A DNA stretch of 64,000 nucleotides from Ilex aquifolium (GCA_951799425.1 OX637405.1:16961089-17025088), one strand, 5' to 3'; shown: positions 45,035 through 55,955, counted from the stretch's first letter. Translations and numbers: made by a program. Notes: generated by a model not told the origin, from the letters alone.

Positions 45035-45352
45035 GTGTTTTATGTAATGTCTTATTATTTTTATGAAAATGTATCAAATGCCCCATATTATGAAAATGTG
45101 TGTGAGATTTGTGATGAGTATGGGCACATCACTAGTGAGTGCCCAATAAATGCCCCTTATTTTGAAAACGTTTGCGAGATTTGTGGTGAGTATGGACACA
45201 TCACGAGTGAGTGCCCAATAAATTATCCGGTTCAAAATTTTGCATGCGAAGGTTCAAATTCAATTTTGGTCTCCGAAAATTTTTACCCCGACCATTATGT
45301 TACATCGAGTTATCCGAGAAGCTTTAAGATGATGTCTCCTTTTCTTCTCTAA
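45035..45352 (+). CDS. Short ORF with two tandem CCHC zinc knuckles (gag-like, F)
   Basis: 105 codons beginning 100 bp after the PBS. Two CX2CX4HX4C knuckles, Cys23-Cys36 and Cys47-Cys60, lie in a 24-residue tandem repeat (ENVCEICxEYGHITSECPIN). Zinc knuckles normally bind RNA at the C-terminal end of Gag; here they sit near the N-terminus with no capsid domain before them. The frame ends at a stop just before F is truncated, so it may be the first part of a rearranged gag or a small separate protein. Some Athila-like elements carry CEICG...H...C segments, but I do not recognise this exact arrangement. Confidence 0.5.
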   Translation: MFYVMSYYFYENVSNAPYYENVCEICDEYGHITSECPINAPYFENVCEICGEYGHITSECPINYPVQNFACEGSNSILVSENFYPDHYVTSSYPRSFKMMSPFLL

Positions 45353-45374
45353 TTGAGGTAACAAAGAAAAAAAT

Positions 45375-45655
45375 TTAGAAATTGATCCCCTTAATTGTGT
45401 CGTTGAAGTTTTTTGGAATAATAAAATCAATTGGTGGAGCAAAGTGGATAGAAAGAAGCATTGGTGACTCTTCATGTAGATCCTTGAAAGATGCAAACAA
45501 ATCAAGCTCTTGCCATGTGTTGATTGATGACAATCCCAATCTTCTTAAATCTCCTTCAACACCAAACCACCAAATTTTTGCCAAGCCTACAAGTTTCATC
45601 TTGGCAAGCCTTACTCTCATCTCATCCGGGAAATTGTACTTGAACTAGAGCCTAA
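45375..45655 (-). pseudogene. Gag fragment of K
   Basis: About 82 codons: MRVRLAKMKLVGLAKIWWFG, then INTWQELDLFASF. This matches the plant retrotransposon gag core, where a leucine-rich helix precedes A..WW and a TW.EL/EM block. It stops at a frame break and then at F's end. The distance from the PBS to this block is too short for a complete N-terminus, so an internal deletion is likely. Confidence 0.55.
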
Positions 45656-45667
45656 GCTCTGATACCA
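45656..45667 (-). promoter_or_regulatory. Primer-binding site, initiator tRNA-Met type (K)
   Basis: Plus strand GCTCTGATACCA, minus strand TGGTATCAGAGC, two bases from the LTR edge at 45670. Confidence 0.9.
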
Positions 45668-46029
45668 AATGATGCGAAACCCGCCAAAATAACGAGATCC
45701 AACAACGAAAAGGAACCCAAGATCGTTCTATGATCAGATTTGCATGATAGACCTCGACCGTTGTTTTACGACAAACAAGAACCTTGGTATATATGACCTC
45801 AACCCATTTTTTATTGCGAAAACAAGAACCTCGGTATAAGGTAGACGCCACAAACGGTGGTGGAAATTCTGTTTGATAAGTCGTTGGTGAACGCCAGGGG
45901 AAATCCTGATAAGTTCGAATAGTTCTTCAAAGAACTGGAGAGAAAATACTCCAATTTTGCTGAATAATGATCTACCTTTTCATTGATTTTGATGCCTATT
46001 TATAGGCTAGCCATTACAAAGAAAATTCC

Positions 46030-46180
46030 TAAAAATCCTAATCTACTAAGGAAACAAATCCTAATCTACTAAAGAAACAAATCCTAATCTACTAAAGAAA
46101 TAAATCCTAATCTGTCAAGGAAATAAATCCTAATCTACTAAAGAAACAAATCCTAATCTACTAAGGAAACAAATCCTAGT
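46030..46180. repeat. Short tandem repeat in K's LTR
   Basis: A 19-21 bp unit (AAATCCTAATCTACTAAG/A plus GAAAC) occurs about seven times with small changes. J (56325-56380) has two or three copies and H has a different repeat (ATCTCTTACTTGCTGGT) at the same place. Confidence 0.8.
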
Positions 46181-46428
46181 AGGAGTTTATATTTTGACAA
46201 TCCAAAAATATTACCTGTTCCAGAAATTCTAGAAATTACAAAAATACCCCTAACTCTAAAAAATATTAAAAGGACATATAAAATACTAATACTAGCAAAT
46301 TGACTTAAAATAAGAATCAAAATACAATAATGCAAGGTTCCATATGGATCTTTGTCTTGATGGAAAGACAATTTCATTATCTTTCACATCTTCGAATTTG
46401 TGTTTCCTTGAACATCTTATGGATTGCA

Positions 46429-46641
46429 TCAAAGATGGTGTACACCATATAGTTTTGTAGCCACAACATGGAGAGAAGGAAAATCCTCAATCGGCCTTCC
46501 ACTGAGGACATCATTCTCTACCATAGACAGCCCTATGGTGGTAGCTATAACTTCGACAGACAATACAAAATCAACAACTTGAACATAATTAGCAAAGTGA
46601 TCATCCTGGGAATCACGGATGTGAGTATAGAACTCTCTCAC
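46429..46641 (-). pseudogene. Possible third-ORF fragment
   Basis: 70 codons, minus strand: REFYTHIRDSQDDHFANYVQ, VVDFVLSVEVIATTIGLS. The pattern (REFY, a short linker, a hydrophobic VxF, then an IxxxxGL motif) resembles the central domain of B's and E's third ORF (REFYQKL...VRGKTFEV...TIATVMG). It lies next to K's LTR edge and may be part of whatever K inserted into. Similarity is weak and by eye only. Confidence 0.4.
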
Positions 46642-47243
46642 AATGCTATCATTCGAAGCCTCAGGGTACTCGAATAGCTAGGTCCCCCCTCGATTGGCGA
46701 AGTTTATAGGGATAAGTTGATTTACCTGTGTAGTCTACTCTTTGCTCAATCATAATTGGCCCGAGAGCATACTCTATTCTGTATCTCCCTTCAAATTTCA
46801 ATGTCTAAAATTGGTTGTCATCATCCAAATCAACCTCGATCTCAAATTGTGGTTTTGCATACCTAGGCCTTTTCTCTCTACGAGGGCCATTTGACAAGCT
46901 CTCCAAAAATTCTCGGGCTCATGTATGAAGATATTGAATCAACCCTAGAAGACGTGCAGAAAAAGTTTGAGAGTATTTAAGACTAAGGGTTTTGAAAATT
47001 AGGAGGCTTGGGATGAATATATATGTGTTAAGAATAAGAAGGGGCCGTCAAAATTTGATTTTAAAACCTGACCAACCAAATTAACGCAAGGTCGCTCGGG
47101 CAAATTGAGGATCCCTCGAGCAGTCCCTGTGTTATATGTCCTCTTTGTGACAGCTCAATTCTAAACACCCCGATCCATTTCCATAATATTCAAAGCGATA
47201 ATTCATAGGTACTAAATGATACAGTCTCCAAATAAGTGAGTAA
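46642..47243. other. Unassigned sequence
   Basis: No ORF or motif I can support. AT-rich remnant, perhaps 5' leader or gag of the minus-strand element whose PBS lies at 47244. Confidence 0.5.
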
Positions 47244-47255
47244 GCGCTGATACCA
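47244..47255 (-). promoter_or_regulatory. Primer-binding site, initiator tRNA-Met type, one mismatch
   Basis: Minus strand TGGTATCAGCGC (perfect form TGGTATCAGAGC), three bases before an LTR-like start TGTAAGCACTC at 47259. Confidence 0.6.
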
Positions 47256-47346
47256 AATTGTAAGCACTCTGATCCAATTCCATATACATAACAAGGTTTC
47301 ATTATTAAGCTTACACAGATAAACATACTATACAAGGCTATGGTTC

Positions 47347-48102
47347 TGATGCAATGCAATCTGATCCATTGAGCATAAATGGAGGTCCTATGACTCGGGC
47401 AACAGTAAAAAGGATGAAGGAAGCATTGAACGGGATGATTCAAGACATATGGGCTGATTGTGTAAGTTCAAGCATGGAGCATGATCCATTTGGGCAAAGA
47501 TCCATCAACATGATTCAAGTTCTAGAAGATTCCGGCAAAGGCTAACTTTAAATTGGCATGTTTTAAATTGGTCTGATTGTAAGACTTTCCTTAACTATTT
47601 AGGCGTGTGTGTTATTCTTTTAGGGAAGAAAGACTTTCCTAGTTTAATTAGGCATGTGATCAGCATATTAAAGGGCTGATTGTGTTTTTCTCTTTTAGGA
47701 AAGTAAGAGCTATTTCTTTACCAGCAAGTAAGAGATATTTCTTAAATAGGATAAGCTATTTTAGGAAGTTTTCTTTGTAACAACCAGCCTATAAATAGGT
47801 GTTCAAAGCATTGTAAAAGACAGAATATATTTTTATGAGTATTGTGAGGTTTCTACCTTATTGTTCTTCCAAGAACTATTTTAAGAACTTATCAAGAATT
47901 AATCTTTCTTGTGGCATTCAACGACTTATCGCTCAATCTTGAGTGTGGCATCTTTCTCTTGAACTTTTAACCTTGGGTTTTTGTTTCTTGCAAACATTGG
48001 GTCTAGGGTTCTTGGTTCTTATAATCTGATTTGTGAACTTTCTTGGGGAGTCTTCAATCAATTTGCACGTCCGTTCTTGAATTCGTTTAAGGGTTCGCAT
48101 CA
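47347..48102 (+). mobile_element. Solo LTR M, TSD GGTTC
   Basis: 756 bp, TGATGCAATGC...GGTTCGCATCA. Perfect TSD GGTTC at 47342-47346 and 48103-48107. Same family as H's LTRs: GGCAAAGGCTAA, TGGTCTGATTGTAAGAC, CAACCAGCCTATAAATAGG, CAAGAACTTATCAAG and AACCTTGGGTT blocks. TATA-like box at 47790-47799. The first third (47354-47545) codes for the pol C-terminal tail. One LTR was left after recombination. Confidence 0.93.
47354..47545 (+). pseudogene. Pol C-terminal tail encoded in solo LTR M
   Basis: 63 codons: DPLSINGGPMTRATVKRMKE, ALNGMIQDIWADC, then RSINMIQVLEDSGKG and a stop. It matches the end of H's pol almost residue for residue. It is open here although the rest of the element is gone. Confidence 0.85.
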
Positions 48103-48462
48103 GGTTCAACTTTGTCGTAAACTTATTACATTTCACAAATGCATGTGAAGCTTATTACAATTTACATGCCTAGACAACACTGTTCAACACTTAGATAAAA
48201 ACCAAGAAAAATTAGCAGTTTGAATATTAGCGGATTTCCTTGTCAGCTGCTTAGTTGAAAAGGGGAAAATAATGTAGGGTGAGCATCAATAACTCCATAG
48301 AGTAACTCAATTCCAAAGAACACGAGTTTGAAAATAAGTAATTTGACATGATTGGACATCAAAAAAATTCCTTATGTACATAAATAATAGAGCAGCAATG
48401 TTGAGCAAAAACAATTAAGTTGAAAACAGTAATACGAAGCCAACATCAATATATTGCCATAT

Positions 48463-48650
48463 TGTGATGGCTCAAATTTCTGGGGGTCCTGATTAACCTA
48501 TTGATCACCTATCAACCCACGGAATAACCCATGACTATCAAGAGTTCACAACATATTCGATGTATCCATGCTTTAGAAGTACACTCCGGATCCTACTCAT
48601 GTGCTAAATAGATTAAATTGGTAATACAGTAATTAAGTTAGTTAAGCAAG
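48463..48650 (-). repeat. LTR end fragment, Tekay-like family, minus orientation
   Basis: TGTGATGGCTCAAATTTCTG, GGGGTCCTGATTAACC and ATCAACCCACGGAATAACCC match the first ~100 bp of the G and D LTRs. It ends near 48650 where the same family continues in the opposite orientation. Confidence 0.7.
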
Positions 48651-49475
48651 TTTAAAAATATGAAACCAAGAATTAAAGTTTCTCTACGCGATGAGGGCTA
48701 CACATCAACACCAACATAGAGAAGTTTTCACCAACTTTCGGGTCAAGGCTAGAGCTTGAAGAAGGCTTTGTTGGGTTCTCAAGGGATTTTCTTCACCACC
48801 ACTTGCTTCTAAGAGGTGGGATTCCCTTCTATCTAGGAATAATTTTAATTTAGTGCATATATATGTTGTTAAGTTGATTATGACATGCATGTTATGTGTA
48901 TGAATCTAAGCATCCTGCATGCTTGATGAAATGTCGTAGTGTGGACAATTATGTTATGTGTGTTAATTGACGCATATCACATGTTGATGAAATGCTTGAA
49001 TGAGAAATATATGCTTTATTTCTATATTTGCATTTTCAGTCCATTTAAATTGCATTTGGGCATAGAGGGCATGTGCACATGTCTAACATAACATCTATGA
49101 AGCATTGGCATGGTAGTGTATTTTTGTGTATGGGGTGATCACTTACCACATAAGTGAATGGGTGGGGCTTGGAAAAATTGGACTAAGATCCGATTAAGTC
49201 TCACTGGATTTTGCATGATAATGTGTCGGGGTATAGCAAGAAGGGCTAGATTCCTTCTCGGATGCAAGACCTAGTTTTTCGTTGACAGTTTGGTAGCCCA
49301 TTGGTGAAAGTCAATAAATTACCTACGCCATAAAGACAAGATAATAAATGAAAGGTAATTGGGTGAGCATAACTCAATGGTGTGGGGGTGGAGTGCCTGG
49401 TTTATAAGCATGACATCACATGTATCGTGGGAACCCGAGGATGGGTTCAGGGTTTGTTGTGCATGCATAAAGCAC
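48651..49475 (+). repeat. LTR fragment, Tekay-like family, plus orientation
   Basis: AAGAATTAAAGTTTCTCTACGC, GATGAGGGCTACACATCAAC and TTGGGTTCTCAAGGG correspond to the inverse of G's 29400-29600 region, and ATAGCAAGAAGGGCTAGATT to a later block. With 48463-48650 it forms a head-to-head join of two LTR pieces. No coding sequence. Confidence 0.65.
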
Positions 49476-50640
49476 TGTAACGCCCCAAAATCCACCCTGG
49501 AAGACATTACTATCTAAAAACCATCCAATGAAAACAACAACTAAAAATAACCAGCAAATAAAAAACCATTCATCCAACTTTCAAAGAATAAATACTAAAG
49601 CCAATAAAATATTGTAATTTCTCCAACTTACAATTCAAAACCAAATAGTGTCTAGCAGCGGAATAATAAAACTAACTGAAACATTATTTCACAAAAATCT
49701 CTCCAAATACACTAATCATAACTAAAACAAAGCATCTTTAAGCCTCCATTTCAGGATCCTCATACTGACCCTCTCCAGCCTTGAGATCGACCTGTTCATC
49801 TAACTCGACATCCTCCTCGTTACCAAAATCTGTAATGTGTTGTAGGGGGTGAGCAAAAGCCCGTAGGAAATCCCTCTCAAATCCCAACAAGGATTTTAAA
49901 ATAATAAAAAGAAGGCAAGTCTCTTTTGGAAAATATCATATATAAATTTTTGAGAGTAAAACCATGACAGTTGTAATGATCTCAAGTGTTCGAAATACAG
50001 TAAATCAATGACAGGAATAACCATGCAAGAAATTAAAGCAATCAATAAATAACTTAGTAGCATCATCCCATATTCTCATGTATGTTGGTGCATCCCCATT
50101 CTCATGTATGTTGGTTACTTCTCAGGAATCTACACAACGATTCTACCTTGTTCACCCATCACAACCACACAATCTCAATCATTCCCCGCAGGGCACATCA
50201 CAAACCACTTTAGGAAGCCCGCATTCCGTCTCCCACAGCATTGACGAATCATTTCGAGGAAAGGTATACCATCCCTTAGCCTCGAACCTACGTGAACAAT
50301 ACAGGTTGCTCTCACAAACAACAATCCATTACAAGTGTTAGGCAACCATCTCACACCCACTGGGATAGACTAACCTCTAACACTCTACGACAGCTCTCGA
50401 AGATAATTCAAGTCCATCACACCCAAACCATACAAGAGATGAAACCACAATTTTCTCAACAACCACAATCTTAACCAATCAGAATTTTCATTAACAATTC
50501 AATTATCACAATTTCGTAATTCTCAATATACTACAGTAATAAGACATTAAAATATGCAAGAGATCATCTCAAGAAAACATTCACAATTTCGATATCAAAA
50601 TTCTAGGGTTTTGCCAAAATTCAACATTTCTTGGAACAAG
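49476..50640 (-). repeat. Partial LTR of the S family, minus orientation
   Basis: Starts TGTAACGCCCCAAAATCCACCCTGG, the inverse of S's end. Further blocks match S inverted: AAGTGTTAGGCAACCATCTC, CCACTGGGATAGACTAACCT, and the GGGGGTGAGCA block. Truncated at about 50640, where I's LTR begins. The right limit is approximate. Confidence 0.75.
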
Positions 50641-51022
50641 AACAAATATTAGATAAGTGTTCTTGTATTTCCATTTCTACATTTGGGTATTTTCTCTTCA
50701 ATCTTTGTATTTTGGGTATGGTTGACTTTGCTTTTGTAGTTTAAACATTTTATTGCATCAATAGAAGTTTCAGTTGGCTAATACAAGCAGAATTTGTTCT
50801 TGCCTTTACTAGGAGTAGCCAAACTTTTAGTTGGCTAATCCAAGGGGAATTTCCTCTTAGGTATGTGAAATCGACTATCTTTCATTCTTCCTCGTAGTGT
50901 AAAGTGTTTGGTTTGACTAGGTTGAGTGCGGACATGGTTGTGGGTTCTAGATACACCGTAGACTTGTCAAGGGTATGCTTCTGTCCAATACAACCACATT
51001 AGTCCCTCACTTCATATGAATT

Positions 51023-53372
51023 TGTAACACCCCGCATTTTACTTTGTATGGGCATATAGATATATAGTAAATAATTGTTGTAAAAATGTGGATATGTGTA
51101 GTGACGGTAGGAATAAAATCAAAAACTAGAGATACAAATTGATTGGGAAGTTAAGTTTCGAATGTGTATAAACTTGAGAAGAGGGAGTATGGAAGTTTCT
51201 AAATATTTTTAGGTCAAAATAAGTTGTCCATTGAATCCGAAAGGTCGAAAAACATTGGGAGAGGTAATATGGGGTGTATTGGAAGCTAGGAAGTATTCCG
51301 GAGTGAAAACACACTTAGAGAAAATTTGGGTAAAAAGGAGTTGGGACACCTTCTAGTATTTAAGTCATAACTTTTGATCCTGATGTTCAATTGATCTGAA
51401 ATTTTGACAGTAGATAGTAGACATCTAGGGCTACAAAAGTGTATCTCATGAAAATTTTTCAATTCGACCTCTAAATGGGTCAAAACTGCCCTGAAAGTCG
51501 AAGCAGCCGAAGTGTACCGGTACACAGTACCGGTACGGTACGGTACCGGTACGCCCGAACCAGTAGCTAAACCGTACCGGTACAGCGTACCGGTACACCC
51601 GATAAAAGTCGGGATTTTGGTGTTTTAAAACACCCTTTTAAGCCTCATTTGACCCATTCTTCCATCCCACTCTCACCCCAAACATCTTAGAGCCCTAAGA
51701 GAAGAGAAAATGAGAGAAAAACACAAAGATCTTGAGAGAGTTACTCCTTATAGAGATCAAAACTGAAATTCCTCAAGAACACCATTCTTCTACTCTCTTC
51801 TTCTACACTTTCACTACACCCTTACCCACACCTCTTGGAATCCTAGAGAGAGTCTTAGAAAAGAATAAAGAAGGAGAAAACACAAGATCAAAAGGGGAAA
51901 ACAAAGGATTTAAGAGTGATTCAAGATCAAACCCTAGATTTTTAAGAATACCAAGGTAGGGGTTTTCTTCCATTCTTGTTCATTGATGTTAGGGTTATTA
52001 TATATATATATATGTTTTGACTCCTAATCATATGTATTTGCTATGAGTTCATTGTTTCTTGGTTTTCTTGCAATTGTTAACATGTTTTACACAAAGTTAG
52101 GGTTGTATACCCATGAAATCCCTCTTTTGTTTGAAAAACCCTAGTTTTCAAGAGTGATGGGTTTTCCTCTTGAACTCTTCCTTTATTCTTGATTTCTAAA
52201 TCATAGTGTTTTGTGGTGAGTAATAAAATGATATTGTTATGATCTCTTGCATTTTTCTTGGTTGGTTATTGAAAATGTCACATGCTTAATTTGGGGATTT
52301 TTTAGATATGTTTGTAAAATGAGAAATTGTGGATGTTGTAGTTATTTGGAATTGTTGGTGAATTGAGAATATTTTGGTTTCCTCATTTGTATGGTTGTTG
52401 TGAGGGACTTGGATTGCCTTCGAGAGATGCCGTAGGGTGTTAGAGGTTAGTCTATCCCAGTGGGGGTGAGATGGTTTCCTAACACTTGTAGTGGGTTGTC
52501 ATTTGGTAATGCGACCACTATCGTTCACTGGAGTTCGAACAAGAGATAGTATACTTTTCCTGGGAAAGGACTCGTCACTGCCATTGGGATGGTAGACGCC
52601 CTTTCCTAAAGTGATTGTGATTGTGATTGGTGGACTAGGTACAATCGTTGGGTAGATTCATGAGAAGCAATCAACATACATGGTACGGGGATGAACCAAT
52701 ATAAATGGGATGATGGGTTGGACCGCCTTGGCCGGTGCACTGGTATGGGACAATGCATCGGAAGGCGCCCTTCCTAAATGGCTAAAAGTTGGAAATGGTA
52801 TATTGTTATGAAATTTACCTTAACCTTTCACTTGATTATTGTTACGGCTTAAACTTGAGATCTATTTAAAAATGTCCCTGTTTTACTTCAAAGATTATAT
52901 ATGCTATTTGTGAAATGAGACCGGCCATTTTATATGCTTTTATAAACCTTGTTCGAGTTTGGGAGGAATGTTGCTACAGAGTTTAGTGCTCACCCCCTAC
53001 AAACAACATATTTCAGGTCGTTGTCTAGAGGAGGAGCTCGGAACTGACGAGCCGGGACATTGGGAAGCTCCCATAGAAGGGAACGTAGATCCCGAGATGG
53101 ACCTGTAGAGACATAGCTTCTTCTGTAATAGACTTGAGAATTTATTTTGAAATCATGTGAAGTTTAGTTTTCTTTTGTTATTCCGCTGCTAAGTTACGTT
53201 TGATCCTTTGAGATGTAAATGCCATAGCTTGGCTTATTCTTTTGGGATGATATTGTAAATTCTATGGATGATGAATGGAAAAATTTTCTTATTGATGGAA
53301 TTATATTAGTGCTCTCATGATATGAATGTTTTAGAATGTAATGCCGTCCAGGGTGTGTTTTGGGGCGTTACA
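51023..53372 (+). mobile_element. Solo LTR S, 2350 bp, TSD GAATT
   Basis: TGTAACACCCCGC...TTTTGGGGCGTTACA, so its ends form the near-perfect inverted repeat TGTAACRCCCC. TSD GAATT at 51018-51022 and 53373-53377, and I's LTR continues across it. Orientation is inferred from GCTCACCCCCTACAAACAAC and ATATTTCAGGT at 52990-53020, which match the downstream part of G's LTR. It carries five GTACCGGTAC palindromes and a (TA)n run (51998-52013). The family is probably Tekay-like. No ORF supported. Confidence 0.92.
51514..51597. repeat. Five GTACCGGTAC palindromes in solo LTR S
   Basis: Copies at about 51514, 51527, 51542, 51573 and 51586, most flanked by CG or CA. Two of them are linked by a GTACGGTACG run. 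Confidence 0.92.
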
Positions 53373-53796
53373 GAATTAATCAAATACCGAGACACCATTG
53401 GTTGAATGAATTGAGTCGATTTGCATTCCCATTGGAATGACCTCTATGGATTAGCCAACCTTGCTTTCTTGTTTTTTTACCAAAACACAACTCACCAAAA
53501 ACAAATCACAAGATTTTCCAATTTTTATTTCTTTACAAATCACCCTTCAAAAACATTTGACCTTTCCTTCCCTGAGGAGACGACATTAGAGTACCCATTC
53601 TAAGTAAAACACGACATTGCAAGTCTTTCTACGCTTGGAGATCACATTTGCACACATACACGTTTTTGTTCACACACACGATTTTCCTCATTTCTTGCAT
53701 TGAACCTGAGGGAGTGACACTCACCAATTTCTATAAGCCATACACACATAGTCCGGGTTCGAACTTTGGAGATCAGGGAAAACCATCAAGCATTTT

Positions 53797-53814
53797 TGGC
53801 GTCGTTGCCGGGGA
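53797..53814 (+). promoter_or_regulatory. Primer-binding site, tRNA-Asp type, one mismatch (I)
   Basis: TGGCGTCGTTGCCGGGGA, one C to T change at a CpG compared with A and F. Confidence 0.92.
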
Positions 53815-53954
53815 AGGCTAAGCGTCTAATTCGAAGGTGATTTGGGAACAACTGAGGTAAGTCCAGTGATTCTCATCACGGCCCAAGGTACATTGCTCCT
53901 TTCATACGTATTTGTGTATACTCTTTTTTCAATTGTATGTAGTGCTTTTGCATG

Positions 53955-55955
53955 TAGGGACGTGATAACCAAAATAGACTAGTGAGACGTGCCCTAGGAC
54001 CAAATATAAATATGGACCAAGATCCACCCGAGGATGCCAGAGAAAATTTCGGGGATGATGGTGCCAATAGTCCAAGGGGTGGGGCAGTGCAAAACCCTCA
54101 AGTGTCAAACCCCTGAATGAAATTTCCCCCTCCAAGAAATGAAGGAAATAATCTCCCTGTTGATCCTCTAGCGAGATCAATGAGAGATTATCTCCAAGCT
54201 ACTCGAAGCACCACCCCTCATGCATACTTCTACCCATGAAAGTGCATGGCTTCCTAGTTAAACCGGGTATGATACAATTACTTCCTCAATTTTGTGGAGT
54301 GGAACAAGAAAATCCTTACCTACACATTAAGGAATTTGAGGAAATAGTTGGAACATTCATTACAAATCATGCCATGGAAGATATGGCACGCATGAAATTA
54401 TTTCGCTTCTCCATCAAGGACAAAGCTAAAACTTGGTTGAACTCGTTGAAAACCCGCTCGATAAGTTTTTGGGCACAAATATTATCCGAAATTTTAAACA
54501 AATTTTTTCCTAGGCCTAAGACAATTGCTCTTAAGAAACAAATTCAAAACATTTCAGAAAAACCAAATGAGCAGTTCTGTCAATGTTGGGATAGATACAA
54601 GGAATTGTTACACTCCATTCCACATCATGGATTAAGAGCCATGGCAATTGGTGAGTTTCTTCTATGAAGGAATTACACCGGGCCATCGACAATTCATCGA
54701 CATGATATGCAACGGAGAGTTTTGAAGTAAGGATCCCGATGTGGCCCTCGAGTACTTTAACACATTGACAAAAAATATCCAATCTTGGGATATCACAGTT
54801 CCCATCGATGTGCCAAGGTCCTCTCTGGGTAGTCAAACAAGTGGAGGGAGGATGTATAACTTGCGTGACCAAGAAGACTTTCTTGCTAGAATAACAAAAT
54901 TGTCCCGCAAGGTGCAGAGTTTAGGGGTGAATAGGAGTCATGAGGTATCAAATATAACAAAGGCCGAGGAGTCTTTCTCTATAAGTGAGAGTGTTGAGCA
55001 TTCTATTTCGGAGTGCCCAAACATTCCGTCATTCAAAGAGGTATATCATGAGCAAGTGAATGCTTTTATCCAAAGTAGGCAATCATTCTCTCCACACTCT
55101 AACACATACAATCCGGGATGGAACAATTATCCGAACTTTAGTTGGAAGAATGACAACCTATTCCTTATGGGTCTACCTCATTGTCACCTCCCATTTCGCC
55201 CAAGCAAAACCAATCATACTATTGTCATGGTCCATCGTCTAGCTCCCAATACCCTCAGTGCAAACCACAAGGGTTTTCACAAAACCCACCTCAACAAGGG
55301 TTTGGTCAACAAGGACCACCCAACCCACCCACCTACTAACCACCTCACAAGAGAAAGTTGGAGGAAGTCGTGCATCAATTCATTTAGAGTCAAACCACAA
55401 TCAACAATCAAACAACCGCTGGTTTTAATGACATTCGGACTCAAATCACTAAGTTGACCAATGCTATAGGGTCGTCCCAACAAGAGAAAGGGAAATTCCC
55501 GCGTAACCCCAAGAAAACCCAAGGGGTCAACATGTGATTGAATCGTTTGAGGATACCAAAGAGAGTTGTGAGCAACTCAAGGCGATCACCATCCTTAGGA
55601 GTGGAAATGAAATACCTTCTTGTCAAAGATATTAAAAGATTTGTGTATCGTGAGGAGGAAGTTGAATGTGCACAAGAAGGCATTCCTCACCGAGCAAGTG
55701 AGTTCCATTTTGAGGACCAACACCCCACCCAAGTTGAAGGATCCCGGCTAGCCTACCATGGACATAACCATTGGGAATTCTCGTGTGGAGCAAGCGTTGC
55801 TAGACTTGGGAGTAAGTGTCAACCTCCTACCCTTTTTGGTGTATCAACAATTATAACTTGAGGAGTTCAAGCCAACCCCAATTACTCTTCAATTAGCGGA
55901 TGGAAGCGTGAGAACACCAAGGGGAGTAGTTAAGGATGTTTTGGTCCAAGTGGAC
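53955..55955 (+). pseudogene. Gag-protease of element I, truncated by J
   Basis: Close relative of B's gag: NRLVRRALGPNINMDQDPPE near 53970, VEQENPYLHIKEFEEIVGTF, FSIKDKAKTWLNSL, NEQFCQCWDRYKELLHSIPHHG, LARITKLSRKVQSLGVNRSHE, HSNTYNPGWNNYPNFSW. The zinc-knuckle region keeps only its His and last Cys (SVEHSISECPNIPS). About 300 bp of the gag-protease linker is deleted near 55607, after which protease resumes with ALLDLGVSVNLLPF (Ala of the active-site triplet changed to Val). Stops occur at about 54115, 54236, 54665, 54724 and others. It ends at 55955 where J's LTR begins. Confidence 0.82.

Larger units (their letters stand above)
43035..45360 (+). mobile_element. Element F, 5' end of an Athila-like retrotransposon
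   Basis: 5' LTR, perfect tRNA-Asp PBS and the start of a gag-like ORF, then truncation at about 45360 where K's gag sequence begins in the opposite direction. The left edge falls exactly in E's integrase. No 3' part or second LTR is present, so no TSD can be tested. Confidence 0.8.
45360..46431 (-). mobile_element. Element K, 5' end (gag fragment, PBS and LTR)
   Basis: Minus-strand element: LTR 45670-46431, initiator-Met PBS 45656-45667, then a gag fragment running left to about 45360. The LTR starts TGATGCGAAACCC on the plus strand like J and H, has a TATA-like box (plus CCTATTTATA, 45995-46004) and ends TGCATCA. It includes a CCTAATCTACTAA(A/G)GAAACAAAT repeat at about 46030-46180. All of pol and the 3' LTR are missing. 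Confidence 0.75.
47259..48462 (-). repeat. LTR remnant interrupted by solo LTR M
   Basis: Begins TGTAAGCACTCTGATCC after the PBS-like site and continues past M at 48103. It contains GGTGAGCATCAATAACTCC, of a kind seen in Tekay-like LTRs. The right limit is taken as the start of another LTR (TGTGATGGCTC) at 48463 and is uncertain. No gene in 48103-48462. Confidence 0.45.
50641..53792 (+). mobile_element. 5' LTR of element I, split by solo LTR S, left end missing
   Basis: Shares AGTTGGCTAATCCAAGGGGA, GGTTTGACTAGGTTGAGTG, CCCTGAGGAGACGAC and TGAGGGAGTGACACT blocks with the LTRs of B and F. S interrupts it at 51023-53372. It ends AACCATCAAGCA, 4 bases before the PBS. The 5' part, including TG and promoter, is missing. 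Confidence 0.7.

Noticed and set aside
46030-46180. Centromeric or telomeric satellite
   Set aside because: The short tandem repeat is confined to one LTR and occurs in reduced form in J. No plant telomere motif array or 150-180 bp satellite period was seen in the window.
52000-53100. Possible intron-containing host gene in S (GT...AG-like sites, AT-rich stretch)
   Set aside because: The whole piece is bounded by TG...CA ends and a TSD, and a second copy exists at 49476-50640. No protein motif.
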